NCBI GenBank assembly: GCA_951804985.1
Contig: OX638135.1
Coordinates: 34,629,116 to 34,693,115, forward strand
Direction of reading: 5' to 3'
From: Dryomyza anilis
Taxonomy: Eukaryota; Arthropoda; Insecta; Diptera; Dryomyzidae
Length of the DNA stretch: 64,000 nucleotides
In this document: positions 12,262 through 24,174 of the stretch, piece after piece
Layout of the letters: every line of letters begins with the position of its first letter
Position numbering within the stretch: position 1 is the stretch's first letter
Position numbers and translations under genes: made by a program
The notes under the pieces: model-generated
Databases searched by the model: none
Seen by the model: only the letters and a program-made list of their open reading frames with translations
What the model was told of the DNA's origin: nothing

Positions 12262-12492
12262 TTGCGCACAAATTCAGAGGGAGTTACGGAAGCAGACCTT
12301 GTTTTGCTCTATAACCCACAAAGAAAGAAAGGCTTATCCCATAAGCTACAAACACACTGGAAAGGACCATATAAGGTAATTAAAAGAATTAGTGATGTAG
12401 TGTATCGGATTCAGAATACTGCGGGCGTTAGACGAAAAATGAAAGTAGTACATTTAGAAAGGTTGGGGCCGTATAGAGAGAGAGAGGATTAA
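12262..12492 (+). pseudogene. gypsy-1 integrase C-terminal GPY/F domain
   Basis: The segment SHKLQTHWKGPYKVIKRI with the following VVYRIQN is the GPY/F module that ends many Ty3/gypsy integrases. The sequence runs to ERLGPYRERED and stops at 12492, about 40 bases before the 3' LTR, as in gypsy-2. A frameshift or stop separates it from the integrase core. Confidence 0.75.
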
Positions 12493-12529
12493 CATCTGTT
12501 CGGGACGAACAGATTTAGGTGGAGGGCAG

Positions 12530-12873
12530 TGTTACGAAAAGATGTAGTTTTCCCCATAGTGCAAACATTCAACAATAATAAATGAGACGCAAGACAATTC
12601 AGCGCAATGTGTTAGAAAGAGACGGAAGATCATTCAGCGTGCTGAGTAATGTGCGAGAAAGAGATGGAAGATCAGCACATTAAAACACATGAGTGCGAAT
12701 GAGATGCCAATAGCATGCGTCATTCACGAAACGAGTAGAAGGTTCTCGAAACAAGTCGAAGCTTGTCGAAGCTTGTCGAAACTTATCGAACTGATGCCTG
12801 CAGTATATAAGGCCGACGCATCTGAGGCACAGCACTTCAGTTGTGATTTGATAGTGAACTAGTGCAACTCCTG
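12530..12873 (+). mobile_element. gypsy-1 3' LTR, truncated
   Basis: The polypurine tract GGTGGAGGGCAG ends at 12529 and the LTR begins TGTTACGAAAAGATG. The sequence matches the complement of the gypsy-2 LTR through GAACTAGTGCAACTCC and then ends, joined to DINE-B sequence. About 190 bases of the LTR are missing. Confidence 0.75.
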
Positions 12874-12874
12874 T

Positions 12875-13325
12875 ATTGTTAGAATTTACCTAAAAATATG
12901 TGGTCCAAAAATGGGCGTGATCCGCCCACTTTTTTTTTTCATTATATCCCGGGTTTTCATAGTAAAAATTTGATCCGTAAATTATTAAAATCAAATCTAT
13001 GAAATATTAGCCTTTCAAAATTTTAAATATAGGCGTGGTCCGCCCAATTATATTTTTCAATTTTTTTTTTTAGTTTTTTATACTTTATATAATTTTTTTT
13101 AATTTATGGGGATATAAGACGTAAATTTCTGATATATGAATAATATTCTGAGGTTCAGCATAATTAAAAACTTAAAATTAAGGTATACAATTAAATATTC
13201 CTCATTAATATCTCCACCAAAGGTGTAGGGTATTCCATAGTCGGGCCCGACCGACTATAAAAATCCGCCCCATGTGACCGAACTTACCCATGTGACCTAA
13301 CTTTCCCAACTCGTTTTACTTTGGA
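12875..13325 (-). repeat. DINE-B repeat, partial
   Basis: It shares GTGGTCCAAAAATGGGCGTG, the CCGCCCA blocks and the GGGCCCGACCGACTAT end with the complete-looking copy at 24661-25376. The core half of the repeat is missing because it abuts the gypsy-1 LTR. DINE-B differs from DINE-A in its outer sequence but shares the core where the core is present. Confidence 0.7.
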
Positions 13326-13419
13326 CTGTATCGCTGGAAAGAGTCGTATCTCTGGAAATAGTGGTCGGAAAAATATAAAAAAAATTGGTCAATGCAGATC
13401 TCGATGCCCTTTATCAATT

Positions 13420-13625
13420 GCCAAATTTCATTTAAATCGAAGAGGGTGAGTTGCAAATTTTATACGATTTGAAATTTGTATTTCAACATTTTGATATTTT
13501 CGCATTTTAATTTTCGACATTTTTTGATACCATAAAAAAAATGTTTTTGTATTTATGGTTACAAAGATTTTTCGACATTTTTCTAGCTTTAAAATAATTT
13601 TCGACATTTTTCGGTTTCCCTTTCT
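13420..13625. repeat. Unnamed repeat with TTTTCGACATTTTT motifs, copy 1
   Basis: It contains GGTGAGTTGCAA, AACATTTTGATAT and several TTTTCGACATTTTT units in the same order as 52430-52640. No family is recognised and nothing is coded. Confidence 0.5.
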
Positions 13626-13850
13626 ATTGCGACTGCTTCCCCTGTTGCAGTACCGGTTTCGCTAAACCTCTTGCTTACAATGATGTGCCAACTCTTGGAT
13701 CTCCACATTCATTTATGTTGATGCTGTGTCTTTTGCTGATGATGCTCCCAGCGGTAAAATATTCAAAGTATTTCGGAAATTATTAAGGAGCTCATAATGA
13801 TATTTTAGGATTTTTCAATGTACTTTGAATGTAAGTTGGCCGTAATATAA
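13626..13850. other. Unassigned spacer
   Basis: No recognisable feature. Confidence 0.4.
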
Positions 13851-14707
13851 ACCAGTTGGGAAGGTTAGATCACATGGGAAAATTTAAAGTGGGGATATTG
13901 TGATAGTTGGTGTGATGAAGTTAGTAAGAGTTAGTAAGTCGGTCTAAGCCGACTATAAATACCCTACACATATGTTATAATGTGTGTTGTTACCATTCAA
14001 AGTTATACGTAGGGTATACAAATCTTGAAAATAACTACAAACTTACAATTGCTGAAGAATTTCCATTCATTTGATACCCATATTTACAATGTACCGAATT
14101 TCGATTATTTTTTTTTTTGGGAACCACAAGTCTTTTCGCGGAAAACATTATTTCCATGTATTTGAGCATGAAGTCAATATATATTTGACCAAAAAAGTTT
14201 ACCTAAGCATGTATACAGTAAAATTGATCTGTAGATGTAAATTTTATATGAGTTATTTGAATATAAATGGTCACATACAGCGTAGTTATATAAGTAATCT
14301 AAATTATGAGTTTCATTAATCTAACTCTTCAAATTTTAAAGTAGTAGGGATTTCAACAGACAGTCGGACAGGCGGACAGATGTAAATTTTATATGAGTAT
14401 TTGAATATAAGTGGTCGGATCACAGGCCACAATGGACCGATCACGCCAACTGTTTCGCACATACAGCGTAGTTATATAATTAATTTATATTAGAAGTTTC
14501 ATTGATCTAACTCTTCAATTTTTAAGAAGTAGGGATTTCAACAGACGGACAGACAGATAGACAGAAGGACATCACTAAATCGACTTAGGAGGTCATGCTG
14601 ATCAAGAATATATATACTCTTCCATACCGGAAATGCTTCCTTCCGAGTGATACAAACGGCGTACTAAACTGAATGTACCCTTTCACTCTTAGTGCAGGGT
14701 ATAAAAA
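13851..14707 (+). repeat. DINE-A repeat with internal partial duplication
   Basis: It runs from ACCAGTTGGGAAGG to CACTCTTAGTGCAGGGTATA. The middle block (TTTTATATGAGT, GAATATAAGTGGTC, ACAGCGTAGTTATATAA, TTTCAACAGAC) occurs twice, at about 14220-14370 and 14380-14550, which explains its greater length (857 bp against about 740). Confidence 0.8.
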
Positions 14708-14935
14708 ATAACTACTTACGATTGCCCCTTACGGCGTAATGTGGTGCGTATGTAAAGCCGAACAATGTTTTCATTTTATATTGTTCTAAATCGTCTGCGT
14801 ATCTATCACATCTAAAATTTCGCTTACAATGCCATGACGAATGAATGGGGTCAACCTAGAAATCTTGTTTAATCGTTGTGAAAGTTGAACGTATTTGGTA
14901 AGTAAATTAAATAATTAGTATTACTATTAATTAAC

Positions 14936-15435
14936 CAGAGCTGTAAAGTTTGGATTACGATTACTTTTGATTACGATTAATAAAGAATTGTAATCAAATA
15001 TTTTGATTACGATTATTAGTAGTCGCAATCAAAAATTTTGATTACGATTAGAAATAATCAAAAAGTAATTTAATTCTTAGTACATTTTTTGATTATTTTC
15101 ACGACTACTTCAAAATAATCAGAAACTAGTAATCCGACTACTTTTTTTTGATTATTTGAAAATAATCAAAAAGAGTAATCCGACTACATTTTTTTGATTA
15201 TTTCAAAATAATCAAAAAAAAAGTAATCCGACTACTTTTTTTGATTATTTCTATTTTCTTGATTATTTTTTACTTTATCAAATAATCAAAATATAATCTA
15301 ACAAAAATAGAAAAAATCAAAAAAAAGTAGTCGGATTACTAGTTTTTGATTATTTTAAAGTAGTCGTGAAAAAAATCAAAAAATGTACTAAGAATCAAAT
15401 TACTTTTTGATTATTTCTAATCGTAATCAAAAATC
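14936..15435. mobile_element. hAT-type MITE, right end lost
   Basis: It starts CAGAGCTGTAAAGTTTGG and carries the TGATTACGATTA and AATAATCAAAAA arms. The right terminus is absent because the sequence runs straight into an RTE reverse-transcriptase fragment near 15436. Confidence 0.75.
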
Positions 15436-16320
15436 TACGGGACAATAATGAACCGATGAACTGAAAGAGGGCTTGATCAATAACATTCCTAAGATGATAA
15501 ACAAAGTAGTCGCAAATATTATCAACAAGAGACTTGCTGACTCCGTCGACAAAGCGCTTCGCTATAAACAGGCTGGATTCAGAGCTCAAAAATCCTGCAT
15601 AGACCACATAAACACCCTCCGCATAATAATTGAGCAATCAGTAGAATGGAGATCCCCCCCTATACCTGGTCTTTATCGACTTCGAAAAAGCTTTCAATAC
15701 ACTTGTACATAATACCATTTGGAAAGCACTTACATGTAAAGGAGTACGTTGGAAAATAATAGAGATCATCCAAGAGCTATACATAAACGCAAACTGTCGT
15801 ATACTTCATCAGAACCCAGTTAGCGATAAAGTTTCTGTTAAAGCTGGGGTACGACAAGGCTGCATCTTGTCGCAGTTACTCTTTAACGTAGTGCTGGACA
15901 TTGTCATGCGAAATGCAACTAGCAACAACAGAGGCATAACATGGGATTTAGGCGGACGCCTGGCCGATCTTGACTATGCCGACGACATATGCCTTCTAAC
16001 ACACAGTCATTCCGACATGGTGCAAAGACTTAAAATGGTAGAGACAGAAGCTGAAAAGGCAAGACTCAGAATAAATTTAAATAAGACGAAGGTAATGCGA
16101 GTAAATGCAGCATCCACCCGACCATTCTATATCCAAAACATCCAAATACAGGACGTGAACCACTTTTGCTACTTGGGTAGCATCATAACGTCAACTGGAG
16201 GCTAATCTGATGATGTCTCAAATCGCACCATGAGAGCTCGACAAGCTTTCGGCAAATTAAACACTGTGTGGAAGTCACCATCAATCTCCACCCGCACTAA
16301 GATATCATTCTTCAACTCGT
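15436..16320 (+). pseudogene. RTE-type non-LTR retrotransposon, RT C-terminal half
   Basis: Several frames together read as RT: YKQAGFRAQKSCIDHINTL near 15565-15620, VFIDFEKAFNT near 15668-15705, GVRQGCILSQLLFN near 15848-15888, YADDICLLTHSHSDM at about 15975-16017, and FCYLGSIITSTGG near 16164-16202. The YADD active site is present. A frameshift near 15660 and stops at 15712 and 16203 break it. The motif order and the thumb match RTE-like elements of insects. Endonuclease is absent; a separate RTE copy with endonuclease lies on the minus strand near 18.7-20.4 kb. Confidence 0.85.
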
Positions 16321-16349
16321 GTGAAATTCTTTATTCCTGTAAAAGTACG

Positions 16350-17447
16350 TTTGATGCCATTATGTATGGAACTCGATTTCTTTTGCATGGCCACCACGGT
16401 CACACTTGCAGAAGTCCAGACGCTGAATCCAATTTTCGACGGTTTTCAAGCATAAATCGGCCGATACTGCTCCAATTTCACGTTCGATATTCATACGAAG
16501 TTCATCAATCGTCGCTGGCTTGTTGGCATAGACCATTTACTTGACGTAGCCCCACAGGGAATAGTCTAACGGCGTCAAATCGCACGACCGAGGCGGCCAA
16601 TCGACTGGACCATTTCGTGAGATAACACGTTCTCCAAACTTGGTTTCCAATAAACTGATTGTGGCATTCGCTGTGTGGCTTGTGACGCCGTCCTGTTGGA
16701 ACCACATGTCCTCCAAATCCATATCATCCAATTGGGGCCAAATATATTCGGTTATCATTGAACGGTAGCGATTCCCATTCACAGTAACGTGCCGGTCTTG
16801 ATCATCACGGAAGAAGTACGGCCCAATGACGCCGCCGGCCCATAAACCGCACCAAACCGTAATTTTTTCGGGATGCAATGATGACTCATGGAGTACGTGT
16901 GGATTGCTGTCTGACCAATAATGCATATTTTGTTTATTGACGAAGCCATTCAGCCAGAAATGAGCCTCATCGCTGAAGATGATTTTTCGATGAAAATCCG
17001 AATCATTTTCAAGTTGTTGCTCAGCCCAATTCACGAACATACGACGCTTCTGGTGGTCAAGCGGCTTCAGTTCTTGCGTCAATTTGATTTTGTAAGGATG
17101 TAGGCCAAGATCTTTTCGCAAAATTCGCCACAAGGACGTCACAGAGATGCCCAACGCTTGAGAACGACGTGTGAGAGACATATTTGGGCTTTCTTCAACT
17201 GAAGCCTCAGCGGCAGCAATATTCTCAACACTACGGGCACTTCTTTGTCTCACTGGCACGGGAACATTTTGTACTGTGCCTGTGGATTAAAAATGTCCAC
17301 TAGACGCTCAATTGTTGATCTGCTAGGACGATTATGATGACCATAAATTGGACGTAGCGCTCTTAACGTTGAGGCCACTGATTCCGAATTTCGGTAGTAA
17401 ATTTTAATAATTTCGACTCGTTGTTGGCTCGTATGTCTTTCCATCAT
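16350..17447 (-). pseudogene. Tc1/mariner-type transposase (DUF4817-like N-terminus)
   Basis: The N-terminal helix-turn-helix (SQQRVEIIKIYYRNSES, NRPSRSTIERLVD) reads from 17447. A frameshift near 17255-17285 moves into the next frame, which carries HTH and DDE domains: FSDEAHF, FQQDGVTSHTA and RSCDLTPLDYSLWG supply the three catalytic aspartates. A stop at 16537 follows GYVK, and the last 60 or so codons (ANKPATIDELRMNIEREIGA to GGHAKEIEFHT) continue beyond it. One frameshift and one stop are the only clear defects, so this is among the younger coding remnants here. It is unrelated to the flanking RTE fragment. Confidence 0.85.
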
Positions 17448-17550
17448 GAAACATTACTGAAGAGAAATGTCAAAAGAGCGGCAAGAAATATGGTGTCGTT
17501 TGCTGTCCCTGTCGCTCTACTTTTGTAGCGTCCCTGTTGAAAACCCCTTT

Positions 17551-17551
<1 letters not shown>

Positions 17552-17629
<78 letters not shown>
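17552..17629. repeat. (TA)n microsatellite
   Basis: A nearly pure TA tract of about 78 bp with one G interruption, next to the right side of the mariner-type remnant. Confidence 0.95.
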
Positions 17630-18484
17630 CTAGCTGGACCCGTTCACAGCTTCGCCCGTGCTAAGCATTTTTAAAATTTCTGTTATATGGGAAGGTACAC
17701 CCCATTGTCCAATTCCGTACAAATTCTACGCAGGACTGTCCACTCCCAAAAAATCAATCCTTTTTTTTATTTTATACACTTGAAAAATCCAAGATTTTTT
17801 TATTTTATTGTTTTTTGTGGTTTTAGGGCACAATTTATGTTTTAAAAATTTAAGAATTTGTTATAAACCACCAAATCGAAAATAATTATTTGAACCACTG
17901 CTGGATGAAATCTCTGGTGAAGATGGTAATGAAATGATTCATATATTATATTAGCCAACAAACATATTACCCAACATAGGCATACGTAGATCCAAATAAT
18001 TTAATGATGTATTCGCGAAAACCATGGATTTAATTCAAGTCAATTCTATGCCAATTTATAAAACAATAGATATTGATTGAATCTAATAGGTTCTGAAGAG
18101 TAGTCCTGTTATAAAGAGGACATTCAAAATAGATTTGATCAGGCACTTACGCTGTTTCATTTTCTCGTTCATATGACGGTGAAGACGGTTCCAAGACGGT
18201 GAATTTTTTCCACAAAGTAATCGAATTTTTATCAGACCTGATTCTACGTGACGATTACAATCTTTAATATAATCATTTGTTTCGATTTTTTAATTCTGCA
18301 CTTAGTAGGTAAAGAGTAAAAGCAAATTTTAAGGTTTTTTTTTGTACGGGAGGTGCCACGCCCCATTGTCCAATCCCGTCCATATTCTACGTGATGATCG
18401 GAGTTTTAATTATGAACATTTGATTTTCATAACTCTACTCTAAGTATGTATGGAGATGTAAGGAGCTTTTTTAATGGTTTTGTT
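17630..18484. repeat. Unnamed interspersed repeat with GTGCCACGCCCC motif
   Basis: It starts TAGCTGGACCCGTTCACAGC after the TA tract. Blocks near 17690 and 18350 repeat the phrase CCCATTGTCCAAT(T/C)CCGT. A related start (TAGCTCGACTTGTGCACAGC) and a related block lie at 27853 and 28430. No coding sequence is recognised. It may be the untranslated end of a retroelement. Confidence 0.5.
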
Positions 18485-18684
18485 NNNNNNNNNNNNNNNN
18501 NNNNNNNNNNNNNNNNNNNNNNNNNNNNNNNNNNNNNNNNNNNNNNNNNNNNNNNNNNNNNNNNNNNNNNNNNNNNNNNNNNNNNNNNNNNNNNNNNNNN
18601 NNNNNNNNNNNNNNNNNNNNNNNNNNNNNNNNNNNNNNNNNNNNNNNNNNNNNNNNNNNNNNNNNNNNNNNNNNNNNNNNNNNN
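18485..18684. other. Assembly gap, 200 N
   Basis: Exactly 200 undetermined bases. The right side cuts into an RTE reverse transcriptase on the minus strand, so the gap probably hides more of that element. All open frames across the Ns are meaningless. Confidence 1.
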
Positions 18685-20377
18685 GCTTATCCCACGGTAG
18701 TTGGCGCAGATAGTGGAAGGGGATCTTAAGGATTGGGCAGAGTACACTGAGGTTCCAGTCACTTGGCATGCTTTCATCCGACCATATTCTGCTTACGAGT
18801 TCGTGCATGCTCTCTATTAGCTCTTCGCCTCCGGTCTTAAACAATTCAGCAGGCAGGCCATCAGCACCTGCGTCTTTGTTGTTTTTCAGCCGAGCAATGG
18901 CTGTTCTGACATCGTCATGGTCGGATGGCGGAATCTCAACGTCGTCATCAAGTACTGGGGTTGCCGGGTTTGCTTCTCTACCGGTCAGCAGTTTAGAGAA
19001 GTGATCCCTCCATATTTTCAGTGTGCTCTGGATATCTGTCACTAGAGTTCCGTTCTCATCTTTACAGGAAGAGGCTCCGAATTTTGAACCTCCGGCTAGG
19101 CGTCTTATTTTCTCGAAGAATTTTCGAGCATCATTCCTGTCCCCATGCATCTCAATCTCCTCACACTCAAGTCTTTCTGCCTCGCTTTTTTACGCCTGAA
19201 AAGACGTCTCTCTTCCCTCCTCTTCTCTTTGTATCGCTCCTTAGCAGCTCGCGTAGCTACTGACTGCAGGGTGGATTTGTACGCAGCGTCTTTCTCTGCA
19301 GTGGCCGCGCGACACTCTTGGCCCCCTGATTCCTCAGGGGGCGTTGGAATCCAAGCACCTCTTTGGCAGCCGTACGCATAGAGCAGGAGACATGGTTCCA
19401 CTGCGCGCTTATATCATCGAGAGGAGGAGTGCTTTGTCTAAGCAGGTGTGAGAGTCGAGTGGAAAAGGCTTGCGTCGTCTGTTGTGATTGCAGCTTTCCG
19501 ACGTCTAGCTTTCTCTGCGTTTGGTTCCGTACGTTCTTCGCAAAGCTTATGCGCGTGTGGACCTTGGCTGCTACAAGGTAATGATCCGAGTCCATATTGG
19601 CACCTCGGATAGTGCGTACGTCCATCACGCTCGAAGCGTGCCTTCCGTCAATCACAACGTGATCAATTTGGGTTCGAGTTTTATGATCGGGCGACAACCA
19701 CGTGGCCTACTAACTACCATGTTTCGTGCTGCGGCGAAGTCGATTAGCCTCGTTCCGTTATCGGAAGTGTTGGTATGGAATTTTCCGATTGTGGGACAAT
19801 AGATGGCTTCTCTGCCCACCTTGGCGTTAAAATCGCCTAGCACGATTTTGATATCGTGGCGGGGGCAGCGCTCGTATGCGTTGTCTAGGCGCTCGTAGAA
19901 GCGCTCTTTTGTCTCGTCATCTTTCTCGATCGTCGGAGCGTGTGCACAAATAAGGCTGATATGGAAATATTTAGCCTTGATGCGGATTGTTGCCAGCCTT
20001 TCGTCCACGGGCGTGAACCTAGAGACAAGGTGGCGGGGTCTCTTGCCGACCACATATCCACATCCAAATTCGTGTCTCTCCGCATGGCAGCTGTAGTAGA
20101 TATCACAGGACGCTTGTTTCGAACAGCCCTGTCCCGTCCATCGCATCTCCTGGATAGCGGTGATGTCAGTCTTATATTTTTCGAGGACAACTGCCAGCTG
20201 GATAGAGGCACCTTCCCTACAAAGGGTCCGGGCATTCCAGGTGCATATCCGTAAATCATGGTCCTTAAAACGTTTGCGTGGGTCGTCATCGTTGTAATCG
20301 GTCGTTATCCGAGGCTTCTTTTTCGTTTTCATTGGGCGCATAGGTTTTTTCCGTGGTGGGACCCAAACCCAACGCAC
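18685..20377 (-). pseudogene. RTE-type non-LTR retrotransposon: endonuclease and RT start
   Basis: Reading leftward from 20377, an apurinic-type endonuclease is clear: DLRICTWNARTL, ITAIQEMRWTGQG, VLGDFNAKVGR, with its C-terminal half in another frame (TQIDHVVIDGRH, MDSDHYLVAAKV near 19580-19680). A basic linker rich in KRREERRLFRRKK follows, then the RT N-terminus (RRLAGGSKFGASSC, DAGADGLPAELFKTG, SDESMPSDWNLSVLCPI) up to the gap. At least three frame changes occur. Insect RTE endonucleases of this kind are often annotated as craniofacial development protein 2-like. This is a dead copy, not a host gene. Confidence 0.85.
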
Positions 20378-20600
20378 GAACCCTCACTCTGAGGGAGATG
20401 CTCGCCACTCACTTTAGCCGATTTCTACACCGGGTGGTGTAGAGCGCCGTTTCCAGGGACTTCCACGAGGAGGACTTCCACCGAAGTGGAGATGTCACCA
20501 TTTGACAATTTGCCAATTCTGGTGACCAGTGAGTTGACTTGAGACGACACCGACAAGGATTGCGCTGGCTTCGCCATGTTGAAGCACTCAGACACGTTGC
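20378..20600 (-). other. Likely 5' region of the RTE copy
   Basis: GC-richer sequence that continues from the endonuclease frame with no break in composition and ends near the second TA tract. The assignment as 5' untranslated region rests on position only. Confidence 0.4.
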
Positions 20601-20618
20601 CTTGTGATAATCGCCCCC

Positions 20619-20869
<251 letters not shown>

Positions 20870-20872
<3 letters not shown>

Positions 20873-21059
20873 GGTTAACTTTGGCCCGAGTTAATACTTA
20901 CTTACAATATTTTATAAAATAATGAAATATTAAATTCTTTACAAAATGGCGAATTATAAGTATTACAAAATCGACATATACGGTTTTTCGGGTCAAAGTC
21001 GCCTTCCATCTGCCTGTGACATGCCTGAGTTAAAGTAATGTGGTGTTGAATGGTGATGA
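20870..21059. other. Unassigned spacer
   Basis: No recognisable feature. Confidence 0.4.
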
Positions 21060-22280
21060 AGTGGTGATGAATTCAACAATGCACATATAGATGATATAAT
21101 GCATATATCCGAAAATTGTAATAATGGAAATCTTCTTATTCTGGGAGATTTTAATTTATGCAAAATTTCTTGGTCATTTATTGTCAATAATATTTTAACA
21201 CCGGGTAATGTAAATCATGCCTATGAAAAAAATGTTATTGATAGCTTATTTATAATTGGCTTATATCAAATTACCAATTTTGTAAACACACTAAACTGAA
21301 TTTTAGATCTTATTTTTTTGAGTGAAAATTTAAAGTTTAATTTAATTGAATGCATTTTACCTATCGTAAAATCGGATATGCATCACATTCCACTTGTGTT
21401 AAAAATTCAGTATTATAAATATTTTAAATTCAATACAAAATGTAATAAAATTAATTTTAATTTATGTAATTTTCATCACATAAATAATTCAATTAAAATT
21501 TTGAATTGGTTAGAATTAGTCAATAGTATTAATGTAGATGTTTGTTATAATTTATTTAAAAACAAAATGATGGATATTTTTAAAAACAATATACCTTTAA
21601 AATCAGATAATGTATATAGATTACCATGGTATACCAAGGGCCTTAAAAAATTGAAAAAATTAAGAAATTAATTTCATAAATAGTTTTTTTTATCACAAAT
21701 ACGGATGAACATAAGCAAAAATATCATCAATAGTCTCGAGAATTTATTTTTCTTAATAAATTCGTATTTAATCAATATATTTCAAATTTTGAAAGTTATC
21801 TACATGCAAATCCGAAATCATTTTGGAAATTCATAAAATCTAAAATAAATATGATATCTCAAACTATAGAGCTTTTCTAAATTGTCAACTATTTCTAAAC
21901 TTAAAACGTAAAAATCAAAATATTCGTTGCCATAAAAAGATTTATTTGTCCACATTAGCATGGTTTGATTACTGGTCATTTTACTGTCTCCAATCTTGCT
22001 GTTTTTAATCAATATTGTTTAAATAATTTTGAGAAAGGATTTTAGGTGGATGAGGTATATATGGACTTAAAACAGACCATATGATAAAGTTTTCCATAAT
22101 GCTCTAATTGCAAAACTAGAAAAATGGGATTTCACTCATCATTTTTACGTTGGGTTAAATCATATTTACATAATAGAAAAAACTTTGTAGTAGTAATGAA
22201 AATACATGCTCATTACAATATATAGTACCATCCGGCATTCCACAAGGTAGTCTCTTAGGGCCATTGCTTTTTAATAAATG
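21060..22280 (+). pseudogene. Jockey/CR1-like LINE remnant (endonuclease and RT)
   Basis: An endonuclease end (NGNLLILGDFN, KISW near 21118-21170) is followed by a linker ending GLKKLKKLRN at 21671. RT motifs then appear near 22040-22275: MDLKQTI, KVFHNALIAKLEKW in broken frames, LRWVKSYLHNRKNFV and PSGIPQGSLLGPLLFN. Numerous stops and frameshifts occur, and everything after motif B, including the active-site box, is missing. It is very AT-rich and older than the LINE copies at 32-38 kb. Confidence 0.7.
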
Positions 22281-22469
22281 ACACACGGTGAAGAAAATAA
22301 TTAAATTTTTGAACAAAATAATATTTTTTTTTATTTAATTTTAAAATGTTTTTTTTTTAACTATAACAAAAATTAAAGATCCACTAAGAACCATCTGTAA
22401 CCATTTTTCTTATAGCATTAATAGTTTAAGAGATATGAACCTTCAAAGATACATACAAGTGTTTAGTAC

Positions 22470-23570
22470 ACACAAAAAAAGGTTTGTTTACAAAATATTT
22501 GCCGTAAACAATCGAATGGTTGTAGTGAGTACTTTTTGTTTATAGTAAATACTATTAATTTTATATATTTTGCCATAAATTTTAACTAGTTTTTGTTTTT
22601 TTGCAAACACTTTAAATTATCAATATTTGTAACAATTAGTAATTTATTAGTTGTAAACACTTTAATTGTTTTCACAAAACACTTCATAAGTGTTATATTA
22701 AGTATTTCTCCTAAACACATTCATTTCTTCTGTTAAATACTGCATTTATTTGCCTTAAATATTACATTTTAGTTAGCGTTTGTAACAAACACTTGTCAAT
22801 AGCCTCAAATAATAATTAATTGAAGTGTTTGCACGAAACACAAAAGTATTTGCAGAAATAACGACGATTCGAGCATTGTCGAAAGCCATCGTGTCAATTG
22901 TAGTGTTGTACTGAACCTCGCGCAACGTGCATTGAGTGATGCTGAGATTATTTTTAAACATATTGCTTTACATATCTTTAGTTTGATTTTATGTAGTTTC
23001 CTTTAGTTAAATATCGATTCCCATTAAATAAAAAAAAAATCAACATCATTAATATATAAAAAAAGTTGCCTTACATATTTTTTAATTGATGTTAATATAT
23101 TTTCCGTGCAGAACTCACATTCGACTCAGGCAAATTACGCAGACAATTTAGCAGATTTTGTGTAATACTCATTAAAAACTATGAAGATTGAAGAAGTTAT
23201 TCAGAAAATTGAATTAATGTGTTTTCGATTGTCTTAAGTTTAATTATTATAAATGTTAACTCCATGGATAAATGAGAAGTCACAAAATATGTTCAATGCA
23301 TACATGTGTCTTTGTGGAATGTGGATTCAGCGTGAAAGCAATAGAATTATTTATGGGAAACACTTTTGTGTAATCAAAAGTGTTTGCACAAAAAGAGAAG
23401 AACATTTATATTGTTTGGTACAACTATTACATGTGTTTAAGAGTAATAGTTGAAGAATTTGCTACAAATCATTCCAATTGGTTGTTGCAAGTAATTTTTC
23501 ACACACTTCAAGTATGTGCTTGCATTTTTTGCACCAAACAAGATATTTTTTTGTGTTTATATCATATCAT
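22470..23570. repeat. Unnamed interspersed repeat with CAAACACTT motifs, copy 1
   Basis: Blocks such as CCTAAACACATTCATT, GCCTCAAATAATAATTA, GAACCTCGCGCAACGTGC and CACTTCAAGTATGT recur in the same order at 52683-53125. Many short inverted AAGTGTTT/AAACACTT units suggest local hairpins. No coding sequence is recognised. Confidence 0.55.
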
Positions 23571-23576
23571 AACCAG

Positions 23577-23735
23577 GGCTCGGGTAGAACCGAAACTGGA
23601 ACCGGAATCGTTTTATTTTTATAGAACCGGAACTGGAACTGGAACCGTTATTTACATTTTTTATGGAACCGGAACTAGAACTGAAATCGTTATTTTTTTT
23701 TTTATAGAACCGGAACCGGAACTGGAACCATTACT
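23577..23735. repeat. GGAACC minisatellite
   Basis: Degenerate (GGAACC)n / GGAACTGGAACC units in three blocks separated by T-rich runs. It starts CAGGGCTCGGGTAGAACC, which looks like a hAT-type terminus. The open frame ending EPELEPLLN is a translation of the repeat. Confidence 0.7.
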
Positions 23736-23911
23736 AAATTAATTAGATCAGAAATTAATATGTCAAAAAAATAATTATTAAATCAATTTGGACAATAAAT
23801 TTGGAAACAAAAACAAATATTAATTAAATTTCACATGTGTACAATGACATGTGTGCAATGTACAATGGCATTTTAATAAATGTTGAGCTTTTCAAATTTT
23901 CTTTATATGTA
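23736..23911. other. Unassigned spacer
   Basis: No recognisable feature. Confidence 0.4.
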
Positions 23912-24174
23912 CATTAGACTGACAATGACTGTGTATGAAAAAAATAATCATCAAGTTTGATTTTGAAGGTCACCCCCTAGAAATGGTCTATTGAATGAGA
24001 AAATCGATGTGGAGAATTTTCAGCGAAATCCGAATATGGGAAATGGACCCATCGGGACCTCAAAGTAGGCGTTTTCGTATCTAAATCAATAATTTCAAAA
24101 TTGAATTGAAATGACGTCCCTCAACCCCAATATACTGAAAATGTGGGTATATCATCTTATGGATAATTGTATTA

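Larger units (their letters stand above)
9139..12873 (+). mobile_element. gypsy-1: decayed Ty3/gypsy retrotransposon
   Basis: Only the first bases of the 5' LTR remain (TGTTACGAAAAGATGT at 9139). They are fused directly to a gag start (MVKLEQL at 9157) and then to RT, so leader, most of gag and protease are deleted. Order after that: RT fragments, a foldback element (9772-11397), RNase H start, integrase, GPY/F domain, polypurine tract, truncated 3' LTR. It belongs to the same family as gypsy-2 near 56-61 kb: the LTR and integrase sequences are closely similar. Confidence 0.8.

Noticed and set aside
16537..17259. Host SETMAR-like gene
   Set aside because: There is no SET domain or intron structure; it is a mariner-type transposase with frameshift and stop.
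18427..18777. Open frames spanning the N gap
   Set aside because: They contain about 67 undetermined residues; only the part to the right of the gap has real (RTE) coding signal.
19652..20377. Host gene for a craniofacial development protein 2-like protein
   Set aside because: That name is commonly given to RTE endonucleases. Frameshifts and the adjacent RT show it is a retroelement remnant.
23380..23742. 120-codon frame ending in EPELEP repeats
   Set aside because: It runs through a non-coding repeat into the GGAACC minisatellite; no domain.
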